Shown here: one piece after another, positions 47,801-56,418 of the stretch
Position numbering within the stretch: the stretch's first letter is position 1
Layout: the number at the start of each line of letters is the position of its first letter
NCBI RefSeq assembly: GCF_003719335.1
Contig: NZ_RIAS01000007.1
Coordinates: 124,001 to 188,000, forward strand
Direction of reading: 5' to 3'
Origin: Paenibacillus amylolyticus
GTDB lineage: Bacteria; Bacillota; Bacilli; Paenibacillales; Paenibacillaceae
DNA: 64,000 nt
The notes under the pieces: generated by a model
Database searches by the model: none
What the model was told of the DNA's origin: nothing
Seen by the model: the letters and a program-made list of their open reading frames with translations, nothing else
Program-made: the position numbers and the translations under genes

Positions 47801-50800
47801 TTTAACGATACGAAGGCAGCATTTCCTAACGGGAAAACCGTGCATCAGCTTGTACATGAACAAGCGCTTCGTACACCCGACCTTGTAGCGGTCGTTAACG
47901 GAGAACAATCCCTTACTTACGGGGAGCTTGAGGAGCGATCCGACCAATTGGCGCTCTGGTTAAAGCGGAACGGAGCAGGTCGGGGGGATCTGGTTGCATT
48001 GGCTATGGGTAGAACCACAGAAGCGGTGGTTGCTATTCTGGGCATTCTTAAATCGGGAGCAGCATATTTGCCTATCGACGTGAATTATCCTAGAGACCGG
48101 GTCGAGTATATTCTGGAAGACAGCGGCGCGAGGTTCATCGTGACGCAGTCTTCATTGGATGTAAGTTTACCGGAGGGGTGCATCGTTTGCAATATCGATA
48201 CATGGCATGGAGAGGATGCCGACCGGAATGGGGTTTTGGCATATTCCTCCATGCCTAATGATCTTGCATATATCATCTACACTTCGGGCTCCACGGGCAA
48301 ACCGAAGGGCGTAATGATTGAGCATCTGTCCGCGGTCAATTTTATTTACGGCATGACCGACCAGATAGACTTTTTGACAGGTAAGTCAATTTTGGCTCTC
48401 ACTACAGTGTCATTCGACATCAGTTTCCTAGAGTTGGTGTTGCCTTTGACACGCGGCATGAAGATCGTAATGGCGAGCGAGGAAGTGCAACTGGATCCCA
48501 AACTGCTTGCCGACGAGATAGGAAAGCAGGGTGTGGATATGCTTCAAATGACTCCGTCCCGCATGGCCTTGCTTCTGCGTTCGGGGCATACCGCTTGCCT
48601 GAAGCATGTATCTGAAATCTTGATCGGCGGAGAGCCCTTCCCGGAGATAGTATTGAAGCAGTTGAAAACGCTGACCGCAGCGAAAATTTATAACATGTAC
48701 GGACCGACGGAAACGACAATATGGTCCACCATGAAGGATCTAACCGAAAGTACAGCCATATCAATCGGAAAACCGATCTCCAATACATCGATCTATATTC
48801 TGAGTGAAGACGGTCAGTTGCTGCCTCCAGGGTTTGTCGGAGAGTTATGTATCGGAGGAACTGGCGTCGCGAGGGGATACCGGAACAAGCCGGAGCTGAC
48901 GGAGATGAAATTTGTTAATAACCCGTTTGAGCCAGGTACGAAACTGTACAAAACCGGAGATCTAGCTAAATGGTCGATTAACGGTGAACTTCAGCATTTG
49001 GGACGAAATGACAACCAAGTAAAGATAAGAGGATATCGTATCGAAATCGGAGAAATCGAGTCAGCGCTCTTAGAGGTAACTTCGATAAGAGAAGCGGCCG
49101 TCGTTACGAGGCAAGACCGATCCGGCCATATGTTCCTTTGCGCTTATATCGTCTCGGATGAGAATTTAGGCGCTCCGCAAGTTCGCCAAGAGCTGGCGAA
49201 GGGATTGCCGGAGTATATGATCCCCTCCAAGTTTGTGGCTTTGGATTGTCTCCCGATGACGCCGAACGGAAAGATTGACCGCAAGGCCTTACTGGCGGAA
49301 GTATCCAAGCACGACGAACCGACGCCGTCCGCTCTCAGTGAAACGGAAAGAAGGTTGATGAGCATATGGCGTAGCGTACTGGACCTGGACGCCGTCGCTC
49401 CGGATGCGAATTTCTTCGAACACGGCGGACACTCCCTGAACGCAGGAATGATGATTGCGAGAGTCAACAAAGAATTTCATGTGGATATGAGGCTCAGCGA
49501 ATTGTTTCAGAACCCGACAGTCCAGAGGCTGGCCAATGTCATAGAGAAGGAGCATCAGGTTGCTTCTCGATCCATCGAGCGATCTGGGGATATGCCTTAT
49601 TATCCGCTTACTTCAGGGCAAAAAAGACTGTATGTGCTGCATCATTTGGAACGTAATTCGGTCTCTTACAACATTCCCGCAGTCTTCTCCATCCGCGGAC
49701 CGTTGGAACCAAGTCGCATCGTATCCGCTTTTGGAAAGCTGATGGAGAGGCATTCGGTCCTTCGCACATCGTTTGGCATCCGCAATGGGACAGTGGTGCA
49801 GCTCATCGCGTCTGATATTCTTCCTGATGTAGAAGTATCCATGATGGAGAAGGATGAAATCTCGCGGGTCATTTCCGAGTTTATTCAACCGTTCGATATT
49901 GCGAATGCGCCCTTGTTCCGTATGAAAGTCGGAATCATTGATGATCGCAACGCATTCGTGCTCTTCGATATGCATCACTTGATCGCCGATGGATTGTCCG
50001 TAGCCATCATGATGAAAGAACTCTTCAGGCTGTACCACCAAGAAGAGGTCATAAATTCGGTGATCCAATACAGTGATTATTCCGTTTGGCAGGCAAATTG
50101 GATGAAATCTGAAGCGTTTCGTAAGCAGGAGCAGTATTGGTTAAGCCGATTCGAACGGCCTGTGCCGATGATGAATTTGCCTGCAGATTATCCGCGACCG
50201 TCTGTCCAAAGCTTTGAAGGAAATACCATTGTTTTCTACGTGGATGCTCGTTCTACCGAGCGGCTGAAACGATTGGCGGAGGAGCAGGGGGCAACGGTAT
50301 TTATGACACTCCTTGCGCTCTATTATGTGCTCTTGCATAACCATTCGAGTGTAGAGGATATCGTCATAGGTACGCCAGTCTCGGGGAGAACGCTCTCGGA
50401 AATTGAGAGCACCGTCGGGGTCTTCATCAATATGCTTCCTTTGCGCCATACGGTTCGAAAAGAAATGCTATTCATAGATTTTCTAAATGAAATCAGGCTG
50501 AACACCGTGGAAGCGCTCGACAACCAAAGTTATCCGTTTGAGATGCTTATCGAGAAACTGCATCTTGAGCGAGATTTAAGCCGAAACCCTATATTCGACA
50601 CCGTCTTCGCTATGCAACAGAAATCGCAATCCGAATATCAGATTGGAAATTTGCGCATTTCGCCTGTCGAACCGAAGGTAAACGTTTCTAAGTTTGACCT
50701 TACATTGCAAGTGACGGAAATCGATTCGGAACTAAGCGTTGAGTTGCAATACTGTACGAGACTGTTCTCGGAAGATACGATTCGCAACATAGGTGATGAT

Positions 50801-51748
50801 TACATCAGAATGATTAAACGACTCCTGGGCCATCCGAACGCAACTTTATCTGAAATTGGAGGACCAAGTCGCATGGAAACCAGTCGTTCACACCCGAACT
50901 TACCGGCCGTAAGGCACATAGAACAACCGACGGAGAAGCTAATGGCATCCGAGTTATCCCATGTTCCGCCGATTACAGCAATTCAGGAGGATGTTGCTGC
51001 GGTATGCAAAGAAGTGTTGGGGTTACAGAAACTAGGCGTGAGCGAAAATTTATTCCACATCGGTGGTGATTCCTTTCTCGTTGTCCAAATCCAGATCCAA
51101 TTGGATGGAAAGTACCCTGACCTGATTCGAGTGGCTGATCTGTTCGCTTATCCAACCGTCGCTGAAATATCGCAATTTATCCAACAGGGACTTGCACAAG
51201 CTGTTGCGGAGTTAGACGGTCAAGAGGAAGGGCCAATGGTGACAGATATCACACTTTCAGAGGTGAATTGGGATCGGCTAGCTCAACCGGCGGCAAGGAA
51301 TGGACTTTCCGTACAAGAGCTGCTGCTGTCGATCTTTATCTACTCGTATGCGGAGTTCGCAACAGAGGATAAAGTCATTGTCCTTGCAGGCTTGCATCCG
51401 AATCAGAGCCCTATACCCGTAGAGCTTGACCTCAGCGATATGACTAGTCAGGAAGAATTGTTCGTACGCGTTCGAAACAGCTGCATGAATCCGGTTCAGA
51501 TGGCAGCCTTCGCGCAGGAATCCAATAATCGCATTCCCTATTTCTCTACGGCAAGCCATTTGGGAGATACGGGTGTGAACAAGTTTATACATTTCCATGT
51601 CGATGTGGATGGAGAGTCAGCAAGAATTAAATATAGGTACAGGGATTCATCCCCAATGACGGAAAACCCGGAAGGTCTGTTGTATGCTTTTATTAATATC
51701 TTAAACTTTATGTTACAACATGATGCTAATGGTATGCATAAGGAGTGA
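41843..51748 (+). CDS. Hybrid PKS-NRPS: KS-DH-KR-ACP-C-A(Gly)-PCP-C-PCP-half-C tail
   Basis: At 3301 aa this is the largest protein here (ATG 41843, SD AAGGGGG at 41828). Approximate residues: N-terminal docking helices 1-35; KS 45-470 (CACSSSL ~198, NIGHSNGASG); DH 655-925 (HxxxGxxxxP as HRVAGTCIIP ~682, HPALLD ~848); KR (TGGFGSIG ~1180, FSSVTS, Tyr in QGDYTAAN); ACP (ALGGDSI ~1495); C (HHLITDG ~1686); A (TSGSTG ~2147, NMYGPTE ~2284); PCP (HGGHSL ~2527); C (HHLIADG ~2711); PCP (IGGDSF ~3073); half-C-like tail ~3130-3301. The A pocket reads D-I-L-Q-L-G-M-I-W, glycine. The second C is followed directly by a PCP with no A domain, so that carrier must be charged in trans or stay empty. No AT is present. 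Confidence 0.94.
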   Translation: MKQIEKYILSQVSEKQLSKQQAKAMLQELKTKRLNEESAGKPLAIVGISCKLPGIKNPDQFWERLCHEENMVGMFPNSRIQDIAVLNQADPFRVGGYVDDIAGFDPAFFRISAKEAELMDPSQRLFLQSAWEALEDAGMHPRNQSIGVFVGMESTDYPEYSRLITEDNPLVQTGASTGILASRISYILDLHGPSMVIDCACSSSLVALHTACQYIRSGECDSALVGGVSLFLNPAGDGVVDSAGGQIRTFDKDADGTVWSEGIASVCVMPLEEALKKNHFIYSVIKGSAVNNDGASNGITAPSAEAQAQLLLRAWEVAGVSPESISYLEAHGTGTKLGDPIEIKGITQAMRKHTDKQQFCAIGSAKTNIGHSNGASGIVSVIKMALCLINKKLPPSLFFGSPNPYINFVSSPVFVNDQLRDWQTGENPRICGVSSFGFSGTNCHVVLEEAPIRAEEEGESHHQMHVFPLSAKSLNSLRGTVEKYIAHLTNNPTLRISDICYTASRGRGHFNYRLALVVESVEDLLHSLREFMQRADWGNREGRLYGSFKLVFNKEIKSVGEITEDEQRILSAEATALLSGSGGNNRERTVLYALCHKYCLGADIDWSLLYHADEAKIVRLPTYAFESIKFWVPIESQVYSSGRGSKLAIGSSLIGELLAETEDQWIYETSMSVDAHWILSEHRVAGTCIIPGTAYLEMALQAGKRSLRYPVTRMENVQILIPLSVEADENKCVHTLVRREGSNYTFRIASKLNDGPAVESPWSVHAVGELFFDHSIEATSDKHTGNLQTMVQTIRESEPNPIVPENGLIQFGPRWNNIQHVHRMEKEAVVSLQLPEEYRKDIEEFALHPALLDMATSDFNRQDGNFIPLFYKKVSIIGSLPDRCISRIVQANPDNRDVRRYDVTICNPDGHILVAIEGFTTKRVQGQDRKQMDMNRSAPSFYRMEWREEHTRHSPIVMQPDETTLILKGEGVVSDDAADAIQKLGGCVITAVLGDRYEETDARNYILPADVEGFDHVVRWVKECKVRRIIYMATIGNADENDSLASLRHKQEIGFTGLYRLTKALVNGGIREEIDLVLISDYVHEVTGTESVLMPGGATLLGLGRVICEEHPNIHCRGIDIDHHTDVEQIAREALSGIETPYLVAFREGKKYAEYFDTMEQSASITDEVLIRDEGYYLITGGFGSIGLEIAQYLSDRSQAAIVLLSRTIPSRETNEARTADEVERARKMEILDQFDRLGKTIVYCAADVADEQQMREVLRNLQSEHGPLRGIVHTAGVAGNGFAVIRDEEEYHEALNAKVYGTWILHELTRQEELDFFVMFSSVTSIIGAAGQGDYTAANRFLDAFEAYRNRICGNTYAINWAAWSEVGMAKRFGGSQDGIFHTLTTQEGLAYFAKSLSLKAGRVIAGTLRPESLSILQSSNSIRVTNEVIASLTHKETVSAAVKSNNLLGWKQTELEGKPDVHYTDMERIVANVWGQALGTSTINVHDNFYALGGDSILALRIVNDITKHCRITVDIVDLFEYPSVHELAKYLDHKQTSEHQHPVAGDNANEVLFELSLAQQRIWFLQKFDPEMTAYQLFTNIPIQNEMNVERFKEALNICVHRHDALRTRFVEKDGEPWQYFALDVGEVFEFIDLSDRSNPKESELEMVEQQCSKPMDLFGTLFQVTLFKLEDTSYHLFFNVHHLITDGWSSNLLFNELLNVYDSLRESKPLRLQDPAYQYADWIRVQNQWLNSSEFQESEVYWQQQIAKPLPMLNLPIDYSRPPVKTYNGGYLLHTFDQEQTESLKQLAASCNVTPYMLMLSLYGIFLNKISGDSDIIIGCPSAGRTGSDFEHVIGLFMNVLCIRIKFSDNQPFKSLVEHVKQQSLQAYKHGRYPFERLVTKVNPERDVSRSPIFTTMFQYYDHIPQPNERYSQYDLSLLCKDSDGQIEARVEYNSDLFHRESVIQLVSMFAHLIEEILRDPDVNMRDIQYVPATLMKKLREDFNDTKAAFPNGKTVHQLVHEQALRTPDLVAVVNGEQSLTYGELEERSDQLALWLKRNGAGRGDLVALAMGRTTEAVVAILGILKSGAAYLPIDVNYPRDRVEYILEDSGARFIVTQSSLDVSLPEGCIVCNIDTWHGEDADRNGVLAYSSMPNDLAYIIYTSGSTGKPKGVMIEHLSAVNFIYGMTDQIDFLTGKSILALTTVSFDISFLELVLPLTRGMKIVMASEEVQLDPKLLADEIGKQGVDMLQMTPSRMALLLRSGHTACLKHVSEILIGGEPFPEIVLKQLKTLTAAKIYNMYGPTETTIWSTMKDLTESTAISIGKPISNTSIYILSEDGQLLPPGFVGELCIGGTGVARGYRNKPELTEMKFVNNPFEPGTKLYKTGDLAKWSINGELQHLGRNDNQVKIRGYRIEIGEIESALLEVTSIREAAVVTRQDRSGHMFLCAYIVSDENLGAPQVRQELAKGLPEYMIPSKFVALDCLPMTPNGKIDRKALLAEVSKHDEPTPSALSETERRLMSIWRSVLDLDAVAPDANFFEHGGHSLNAGMMIARVNKEFHVDMRLSELFQNPTVQRLANVIEKEHQVASRSIERSGDMPYYPLTSGQKRLYVLHHLERNSVSYNIPAVFSIRGPLEPSRIVSAFGKLMERHSVLRTSFGIRNGTVVQLIASDILPDVEVSMMEKDEISRVISEFIQPFDIANAPLFRMKVGIIDDRNAFVLFDMHHLIADGLSVAIMMKELFRLYHQEEVINSVIQYSDYSVWQANWMKSEAFRKQEQYWLSRFERPVPMMNLPADYPRPSVQSFEGNTIVFYVDARSTERLKRLAEEQGATVFMTLLALYYVLLHNHSSVEDIVIGTPVSGRTLSEIESTVGVFINMLPLRHTVRKEMLFIDFLNEIRLNTVEALDNQSYPFEMLIEKLHLERDLSRNPIFDTVFAMQQKSQSEYQIGNLRISPVEPKVNVSKFDLTLQVTEIDSELSVELQYCTRLFSEDTIRNIGDDYIRMIKRLLGHPNATLSEIGGPSRMETSRSHPNLPAVRHIEQPTEKLMASELSHVPPITAIQEDVAAVCKEVLGLQKLGVSENLFHIGGDSFLVVQIQIQLDGKYPDLIRVADLFAYPTVAEISQFIQQGLAQAVAELDGQEEGPMVTDITLSEVNWDRLAQPAARNGLSVQELLLSIFIYSYAEFATEDKVIVLAGLHPNQSPIPVELDLSDMTSQEELFVRVRNSCMNPVQMAAFAQESNNRIPYFSTASHLGDTGVNKFIHFHVDVDGESARIKYRYRDSSPMTENPEGLLYAFINILNFMLQHDANGMHKE

Positions 51749-51753
51749 AGAGC

Positions 51754-54700
51754 TTGAGAAACGATTTATTTCGCATGGGTGATAAGAATCTATTGGAGAA
51801 GCCTGAAAATCTTCGTGTTGAGGAGACGGCTATTGAGACGAAGGATATAGCGGTAATCGGGATTGCGGGAAGGTTCCCGGATGCCCGGGACGTTCATGCA
51901 TTTTGGAATAATTTACAGGCTGGTGTAGATTGCACTAGACCTTTTTTACAGACTAGAAGGAACGATACTGACCCGCTATTATCGCGCTTAGGCATGACGG
52001 AGGATGGAAATGACTATGCGAACGGTTCCTTTTTGGACAGAGTGGACACATTCGATTGCGAGTTTTTCTCCTTATCGCCTAAGGAAAGCAGTGTCATGGA
52101 TCCGAATCAAAGGATCTTTCTAGAAACTGCTTACGAAGCCTTCGAAGATGCGGGATATGGAGGGAATAAACTATCAGGTAGCAATGCAGGGGTTTATGTC
52201 GGGTACAGCAGCGACTTCGTGCAAGAGTATAAACAATATGTGAAGGAAGTAGCACCTTCTCTTGCCGGGTTGTCGACACCTGGTAACATTAAATCGATTA
52301 TTGCCAGCCGGATTTCTTATTTTCTTAATTTGCGGGGGGCGAGCATGGTCGTAGACACGGCCTGCTCGTCTTCGCTTGTCGCAATTCATTTGGCATGTCA
52401 AGCGCTTAGGGCAGGCGATTGCGAAATTGCACTGGCTGGAGGCATCAAGCTTAACCTTCTTCCGTTAAGTAACGAGAAGGATGAGGACCAGATCGGGATT
52501 GCGTCTTCCGACGGCATCGCCCGAACATTCGACGATTCATCGGACGGAACGGGCTTCGGGGAAGGTGCCGCGGCTGTGATTCTGAAGCCTCTCCAACAAG
52601 CGGTGCATGACGGAGACCACATCTATGCTGTCATTAAAGGCAGTGCGGTTAATCAGGACGGGAGCTCCGTCGGCATCACAGCGCCTAATCCTAACGCCCA
52701 ACAGGAGGTAATTACTAGGGCGTGGAGAGATGCAGACGTTACTCCGGAAACGATAACGTACATCGAAGCACACGGGACAGGTACGAGATTGGGCGATCCG
52801 ATCGAGATTCGTGCAATCACGCAGGCCTTTCAAGCGTTCACCAAGTCCAAGCAATTCTGCGCGATCGGTTCGCTTAAGAGCAATATTGGGCATTTAGACA
52901 ATGCAGCGGGCATCGCGGGGTTCATGAAATGCGTATTGAGTCTGAAACATAGGAAAATCGTCCCCACATTGCATTTTCAGAAGCCGAATCGGGGCATCGC
53001 TTTTGAAGATTCCCCTGTATACGTCAACGATCAGCTTCGGGATTGGAAGTCGGATGGACCGCTTCGATGTGGCGTAAGCGCTTTCGGATTAAGCGGAACC
53101 AATTGCCACATCGTTCTGGAAGAGGCTCCCGTGAGGACAGATGACAGGCAAGAGGTGGTAATGCCCCAAATATTGACGTTATCCGCCCTTAATCGCAGTA
53201 GTATCATTCAATTGGCGGAGCGATACAAGGCATGGATTGAACGAAACGCGGATGCTTCGCTCTCCGACATGTGTTACACGCTTAATACGGGAAGAGGGCA
53301 TCATACGAACCGCGTTGCGATTCCTTTCGAAGCCAAATCGGAACTTCTTCAACAGCTAGAGCTTCTTTCGAGGGATGCTGAATCAGCCTCCTTCCGAAAA
53401 TTGTATTTTGAGGGCGAGCATAAAGTTATCCCAGACAGTTTAGGTAATCGCGTGATCAAACCCTCTGAGATTACGCAATCACAAGCTGATGAATTCACAC
53501 GCCAAGCCGACGAATTATTGGATGATCTATCGAATAGCGGATTGACCAAGAATAAGCATGCCTTGAACCAGTTGTGCAGTTTGTATGTCGAGGGGGCATC
53601 CGTTGACTGGGAAAAGCTCTACCGCGGTGTCAAGACACGTAAAGTGAGTTTGCCTTATTATCCTTTTAGGAATCGAAGATGCTGGCTCAGCGATCATGAA
53701 GACGCATCTACGAATCACAGAACTCATCCGATCATCAGCCGCTCGGAAGCGAGGGAAGACGGAGGGGTTGTATGCTTCGCGGAACTGTTCCCAGAGAAAG
53801 AGTGGGTATTGAACGAGCACAAAATCAACGGGAGGTTCGTGCTCCCGGGCACGGCATATCTCGAAATTGTCACCGAGGCGTCGCGAAAGTGCGGCCTAGA
53901 AGGCGCAATCGATTTCAGAGATGTTATCTTCATGCAACCTGTCGCTTTGGAGCCTGGAGAATCAGCTACTGTCAAAATAACGATGAACAAGAATAAGAAC
54001 GGGTTCGAGTTTGTAGTTTCCGATCCCGGTGATCATCCTAGCATCCTCTATGCGCAAGGTAAAGTGAGTGCTTCCATTCATAAACCTGAGCGACGGGACA
54101 TCTTCACAATGATTGAGAAATTCGGGGCACCGATGGAGATCGTTGGCGATGATCAAGGGCAGAGCCAGATCGAGCGCGGTCCAAGATGGTTCTGTTTACG
54201 CGAAATTGCGCTCACGGAGCAGGAAGTGATAGCAAAACTCGAGTTGCCTGACCATTTCAAAGAGGATCTGGCATTATATCATATGCACCCCTCTCTGCTT
54301 GATTGCGCAGTAAATGCAGTTATTGATCATTTCGACGGCCTTCATCTTCCCTTCTCATATAAGCGGATGACCTTTATGGGGCCGAAACTGCCGGGGCTTG
54401 TCTATAGCCATATTCGAATCATAGACAGTAAATCCGTGCAAGACACGATTTCTTTCGATATCACGTTGATGGATCAATCTGGTCAAGTGATCTTTGAGAT
54501 TGAACAATATTCGATCCGCAAAGTCCATTTGGCAGAAGGCCGTGCCGACAGGAAAAACACGAAGATGCTCACCGTTCTCGGATGGCAACCGGCGCTTTTG
54601 CAAGATACGCCTGCTGGATCGACTACGGGATTATCTGTCATCATTCGCGGGGAGGGAGCACGCGAACGCGAACTGGCAGATCGGTTAATTGCATCTGGCG

Positions 54701-56394
54701 GTGTGTTTAGAGAGATCGTCGGCGATCGCGACTGCAGCATGGTCTTCAAGCAACTACACGGTCAGCGGGTTAACCGGATTATTCATCTAGCTTCCTTAGG
54801 GTTAACGAATGACGCGGCTGATGTCGGGCAACTTGAGGATCAATTAGATTTCGGGGTTTACCATTTATTCCATATTACAAAAGGAATATTAGAAAACAGA
54901 CTTAAAGGGCCAACGGAGCTCTTCGTAGTAACGCAGTATGCCAACGAGGTCACCGGGGAAGAGCCATGCATCCATCCTAACCATGCAGCCCTATTGGCCA
55001 TGGGAAAGGTCATCGCACAGGAATATCCCAACTTGACCTTCCGGGGCGTCGACATGGATGAGGAATCCGCGTTCGAGTTTGTTCTAGCCGAAATGATGAG
55101 CGCCGAAACGGAATATCAAATTGCCTATCGGCAAGGACGCAGATATAAAGTTACGGCAACGCAGGTTCCGGTAAACGGGATAGTAAGCCAGCCGTATGAG
55201 TTACAGCAAGACGGCGCCTATCTTATCACGGGCGGGCTTGGATCGTTGGGATTGAAGCTTGCAGAACATTTCGTGCGTCGTAAACCCGACATCGCGATTG
55301 CACTGATTGCCAGGTCAGGCTTGCCGCAACGATCTGAGTGGGAGCATATTCTGCGTGATAAAGGTCTCGGCGATAAGACTCGAGATCGTATTGAGCAAGT
55401 GCTGAAATTGGAGCGCATGGGCGCAAAAGTCGAGGTACTTGAGGCGGATGTGGCCGATATAGTTAGTATGGAACGTACGATGATTCGTCTAAGGGAAAAA
55501 TACGGTTGCATTCGTGGCGTAGTCCATAGTGCTGGCGTAGCCGGAGATGGATTACTTCTTACGAAGGACTTCGGCCAATTTAAGGAAGTCATTCGAGCGA
55601 AGGTGCACGGAACATGGGTACTGGAACAATTAATAGATGCAAGCGAAACGGAATTTGTGATTGGGTACTCTTCGATTAATGCATTAATCGGCGGGTTTGG
55701 TCAAAGCGATTATGCAGCTGCTAATGCTTATATGGATGCGGCAGCGTACCGATTTGCTCGAAAAGGCATGAAAGCAGTGGCCATCCAATGGCCTGCGTGG
55801 AAAGAAATTGGCATGGCGGTTGATAAAGGAGCTGTGTCCAATATAGACGGAATCATGGATGCGCTGACGACAGAGGAAGCTTTGGAATACCTGGACGTGA
55901 TTATTGGAACCAATTATACGAACGTTATGCCAGGTAGGATCAATCAGGAAGCATTCCAGATGCTGGCCATAAATACGATGGCCGCCGGGCAAACGGCTGG
56001 GCAGCCAGCAGCCAAGGAAGCGGATCGCGTTAATCATCCGCAAGACGATATTGAAAGAATCGAACAAACCATTGTGGAAACGTTCGCAGAAGTATTAGGT
56101 CTGGAGTCGGTGGATGTTTACGATAGTTTCTTTGCTCTTGGAGGAGATTCAATTGTAGCAACCCATCTCTATAGGGCTTTGGACGAAAAGTACGAGGGCA
56201 AGATCGATATCGCTGACATATTTACGTATACGACACCAGCCGAGCTTGGTGCATGCATTCGAGCAAATATGGAAGGCTCGAAGCCGGTAGAAGCGCCCGT
56301 CCGCGAAGATCTGCTGGAATGGGCATTGCAGCGGCTAGCGTCTGGAGAGATCAGCATCGATGAGATGGAAGCCATCGTTGGAGACAAGAAGTAG
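51754..56394 (+). CDS. Trans-AT PKS: KS-DH-KR-ACP with C-terminal docking helices
   Basis: TTG 51754 is preferred as the start because AAGGAG (51740-51745) lies eight bases upstream; a GTG at 51745 overlaps that SD and the previous stop. The protein is about 1546 aa. KS ~28-455 has Cys in TACSSSL (~204), EAHGTGT and NIGHLDNAAG; the DH has the catalytic His in HKINGRFVLP (~688) and HPSLLD (~846); the KR has TGGLGSLG (~1158) and the Tyr in QSDYAAAN; the ACP has ALGGDSI (~1462). No AT is present. With KR and DH intact the predicted unit is alpha,beta-unsaturated. The C-terminus (LASGEISIDEMEAI) is an amphipathic docking segment matched by the N-terminal helices of the next protein. The N-terminus (NDLFRMGDKN) has no such helices, fitting an upstream partner ending in the half-C tail. 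Confidence 0.93.
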   Translation: MRNDLFRMGDKNLLEKPENLRVEETAIETKDIAVIGIAGRFPDARDVHAFWNNLQAGVDCTRPFLQTRRNDTDPLLSRLGMTEDGNDYANGSFLDRVDTFDCEFFSLSPKESSVMDPNQRIFLETAYEAFEDAGYGGNKLSGSNAGVYVGYSSDFVQEYKQYVKEVAPSLAGLSTPGNIKSIIASRISYFLNLRGASMVVDTACSSSLVAIHLACQALRAGDCEIALAGGIKLNLLPLSNEKDEDQIGIASSDGIARTFDDSSDGTGFGEGAAAVILKPLQQAVHDGDHIYAVIKGSAVNQDGSSVGITAPNPNAQQEVITRAWRDADVTPETITYIEAHGTGTRLGDPIEIRAITQAFQAFTKSKQFCAIGSLKSNIGHLDNAAGIAGFMKCVLSLKHRKIVPTLHFQKPNRGIAFEDSPVYVNDQLRDWKSDGPLRCGVSAFGLSGTNCHIVLEEAPVRTDDRQEVVMPQILTLSALNRSSIIQLAERYKAWIERNADASLSDMCYTLNTGRGHHTNRVAIPFEAKSELLQQLELLSRDAESASFRKLYFEGEHKVIPDSLGNRVIKPSEITQSQADEFTRQADELLDDLSNSGLTKNKHALNQLCSLYVEGASVDWEKLYRGVKTRKVSLPYYPFRNRRCWLSDHEDASTNHRTHPIISRSEAREDGGVVCFAELFPEKEWVLNEHKINGRFVLPGTAYLEIVTEASRKCGLEGAIDFRDVIFMQPVALEPGESATVKITMNKNKNGFEFVVSDPGDHPSILYAQGKVSASIHKPERRDIFTMIEKFGAPMEIVGDDQGQSQIERGPRWFCLREIALTEQEVIAKLELPDHFKEDLALYHMHPSLLDCAVNAVIDHFDGLHLPFSYKRMTFMGPKLPGLVYSHIRIIDSKSVQDTISFDITLMDQSGQVIFEIEQYSIRKVHLAEGRADRKNTKMLTVLGWQPALLQDTPAGSTTGLSVIIRGEGARERELADRLIASGGVFREIVGDRDCSMVFKQLHGQRVNRIIHLASLGLTNDAADVGQLEDQLDFGVYHLFHITKGILENRLKGPTELFVVTQYANEVTGEEPCIHPNHAALLAMGKVIAQEYPNLTFRGVDMDEESAFEFVLAEMMSAETEYQIAYRQGRRYKVTATQVPVNGIVSQPYELQQDGAYLITGGLGSLGLKLAEHFVRRKPDIAIALIARSGLPQRSEWEHILRDKGLGDKTRDRIEQVLKLERMGAKVEVLEADVADIVSMERTMIRLREKYGCIRGVVHSAGVAGDGLLLTKDFGQFKEVIRAKVHGTWVLEQLIDASETEFVIGYSSINALIGGFGQSDYAAANAYMDAAAYRFARKGMKAVAIQWPAWKEIGMAVDKGAVSNIDGIMDALTTEEALEYLDVIIGTNYTNVMPGRINQEAFQMLAINTMAAGQTAGQPAAKEADRVNHPQDDIERIEQTIVETFAEVLGLESVDVYDSFFALGGDSIVATHLYRALDEKYEGKIDIADIFTYTTPAELGACIRANMEGSKPVEAPVREDLLEWALQRLASGEISIDEMEAIVGDKK

Positions 56395-56418
56395 AGACTC
56401 ACTGAGAGGAGCAGCCAG

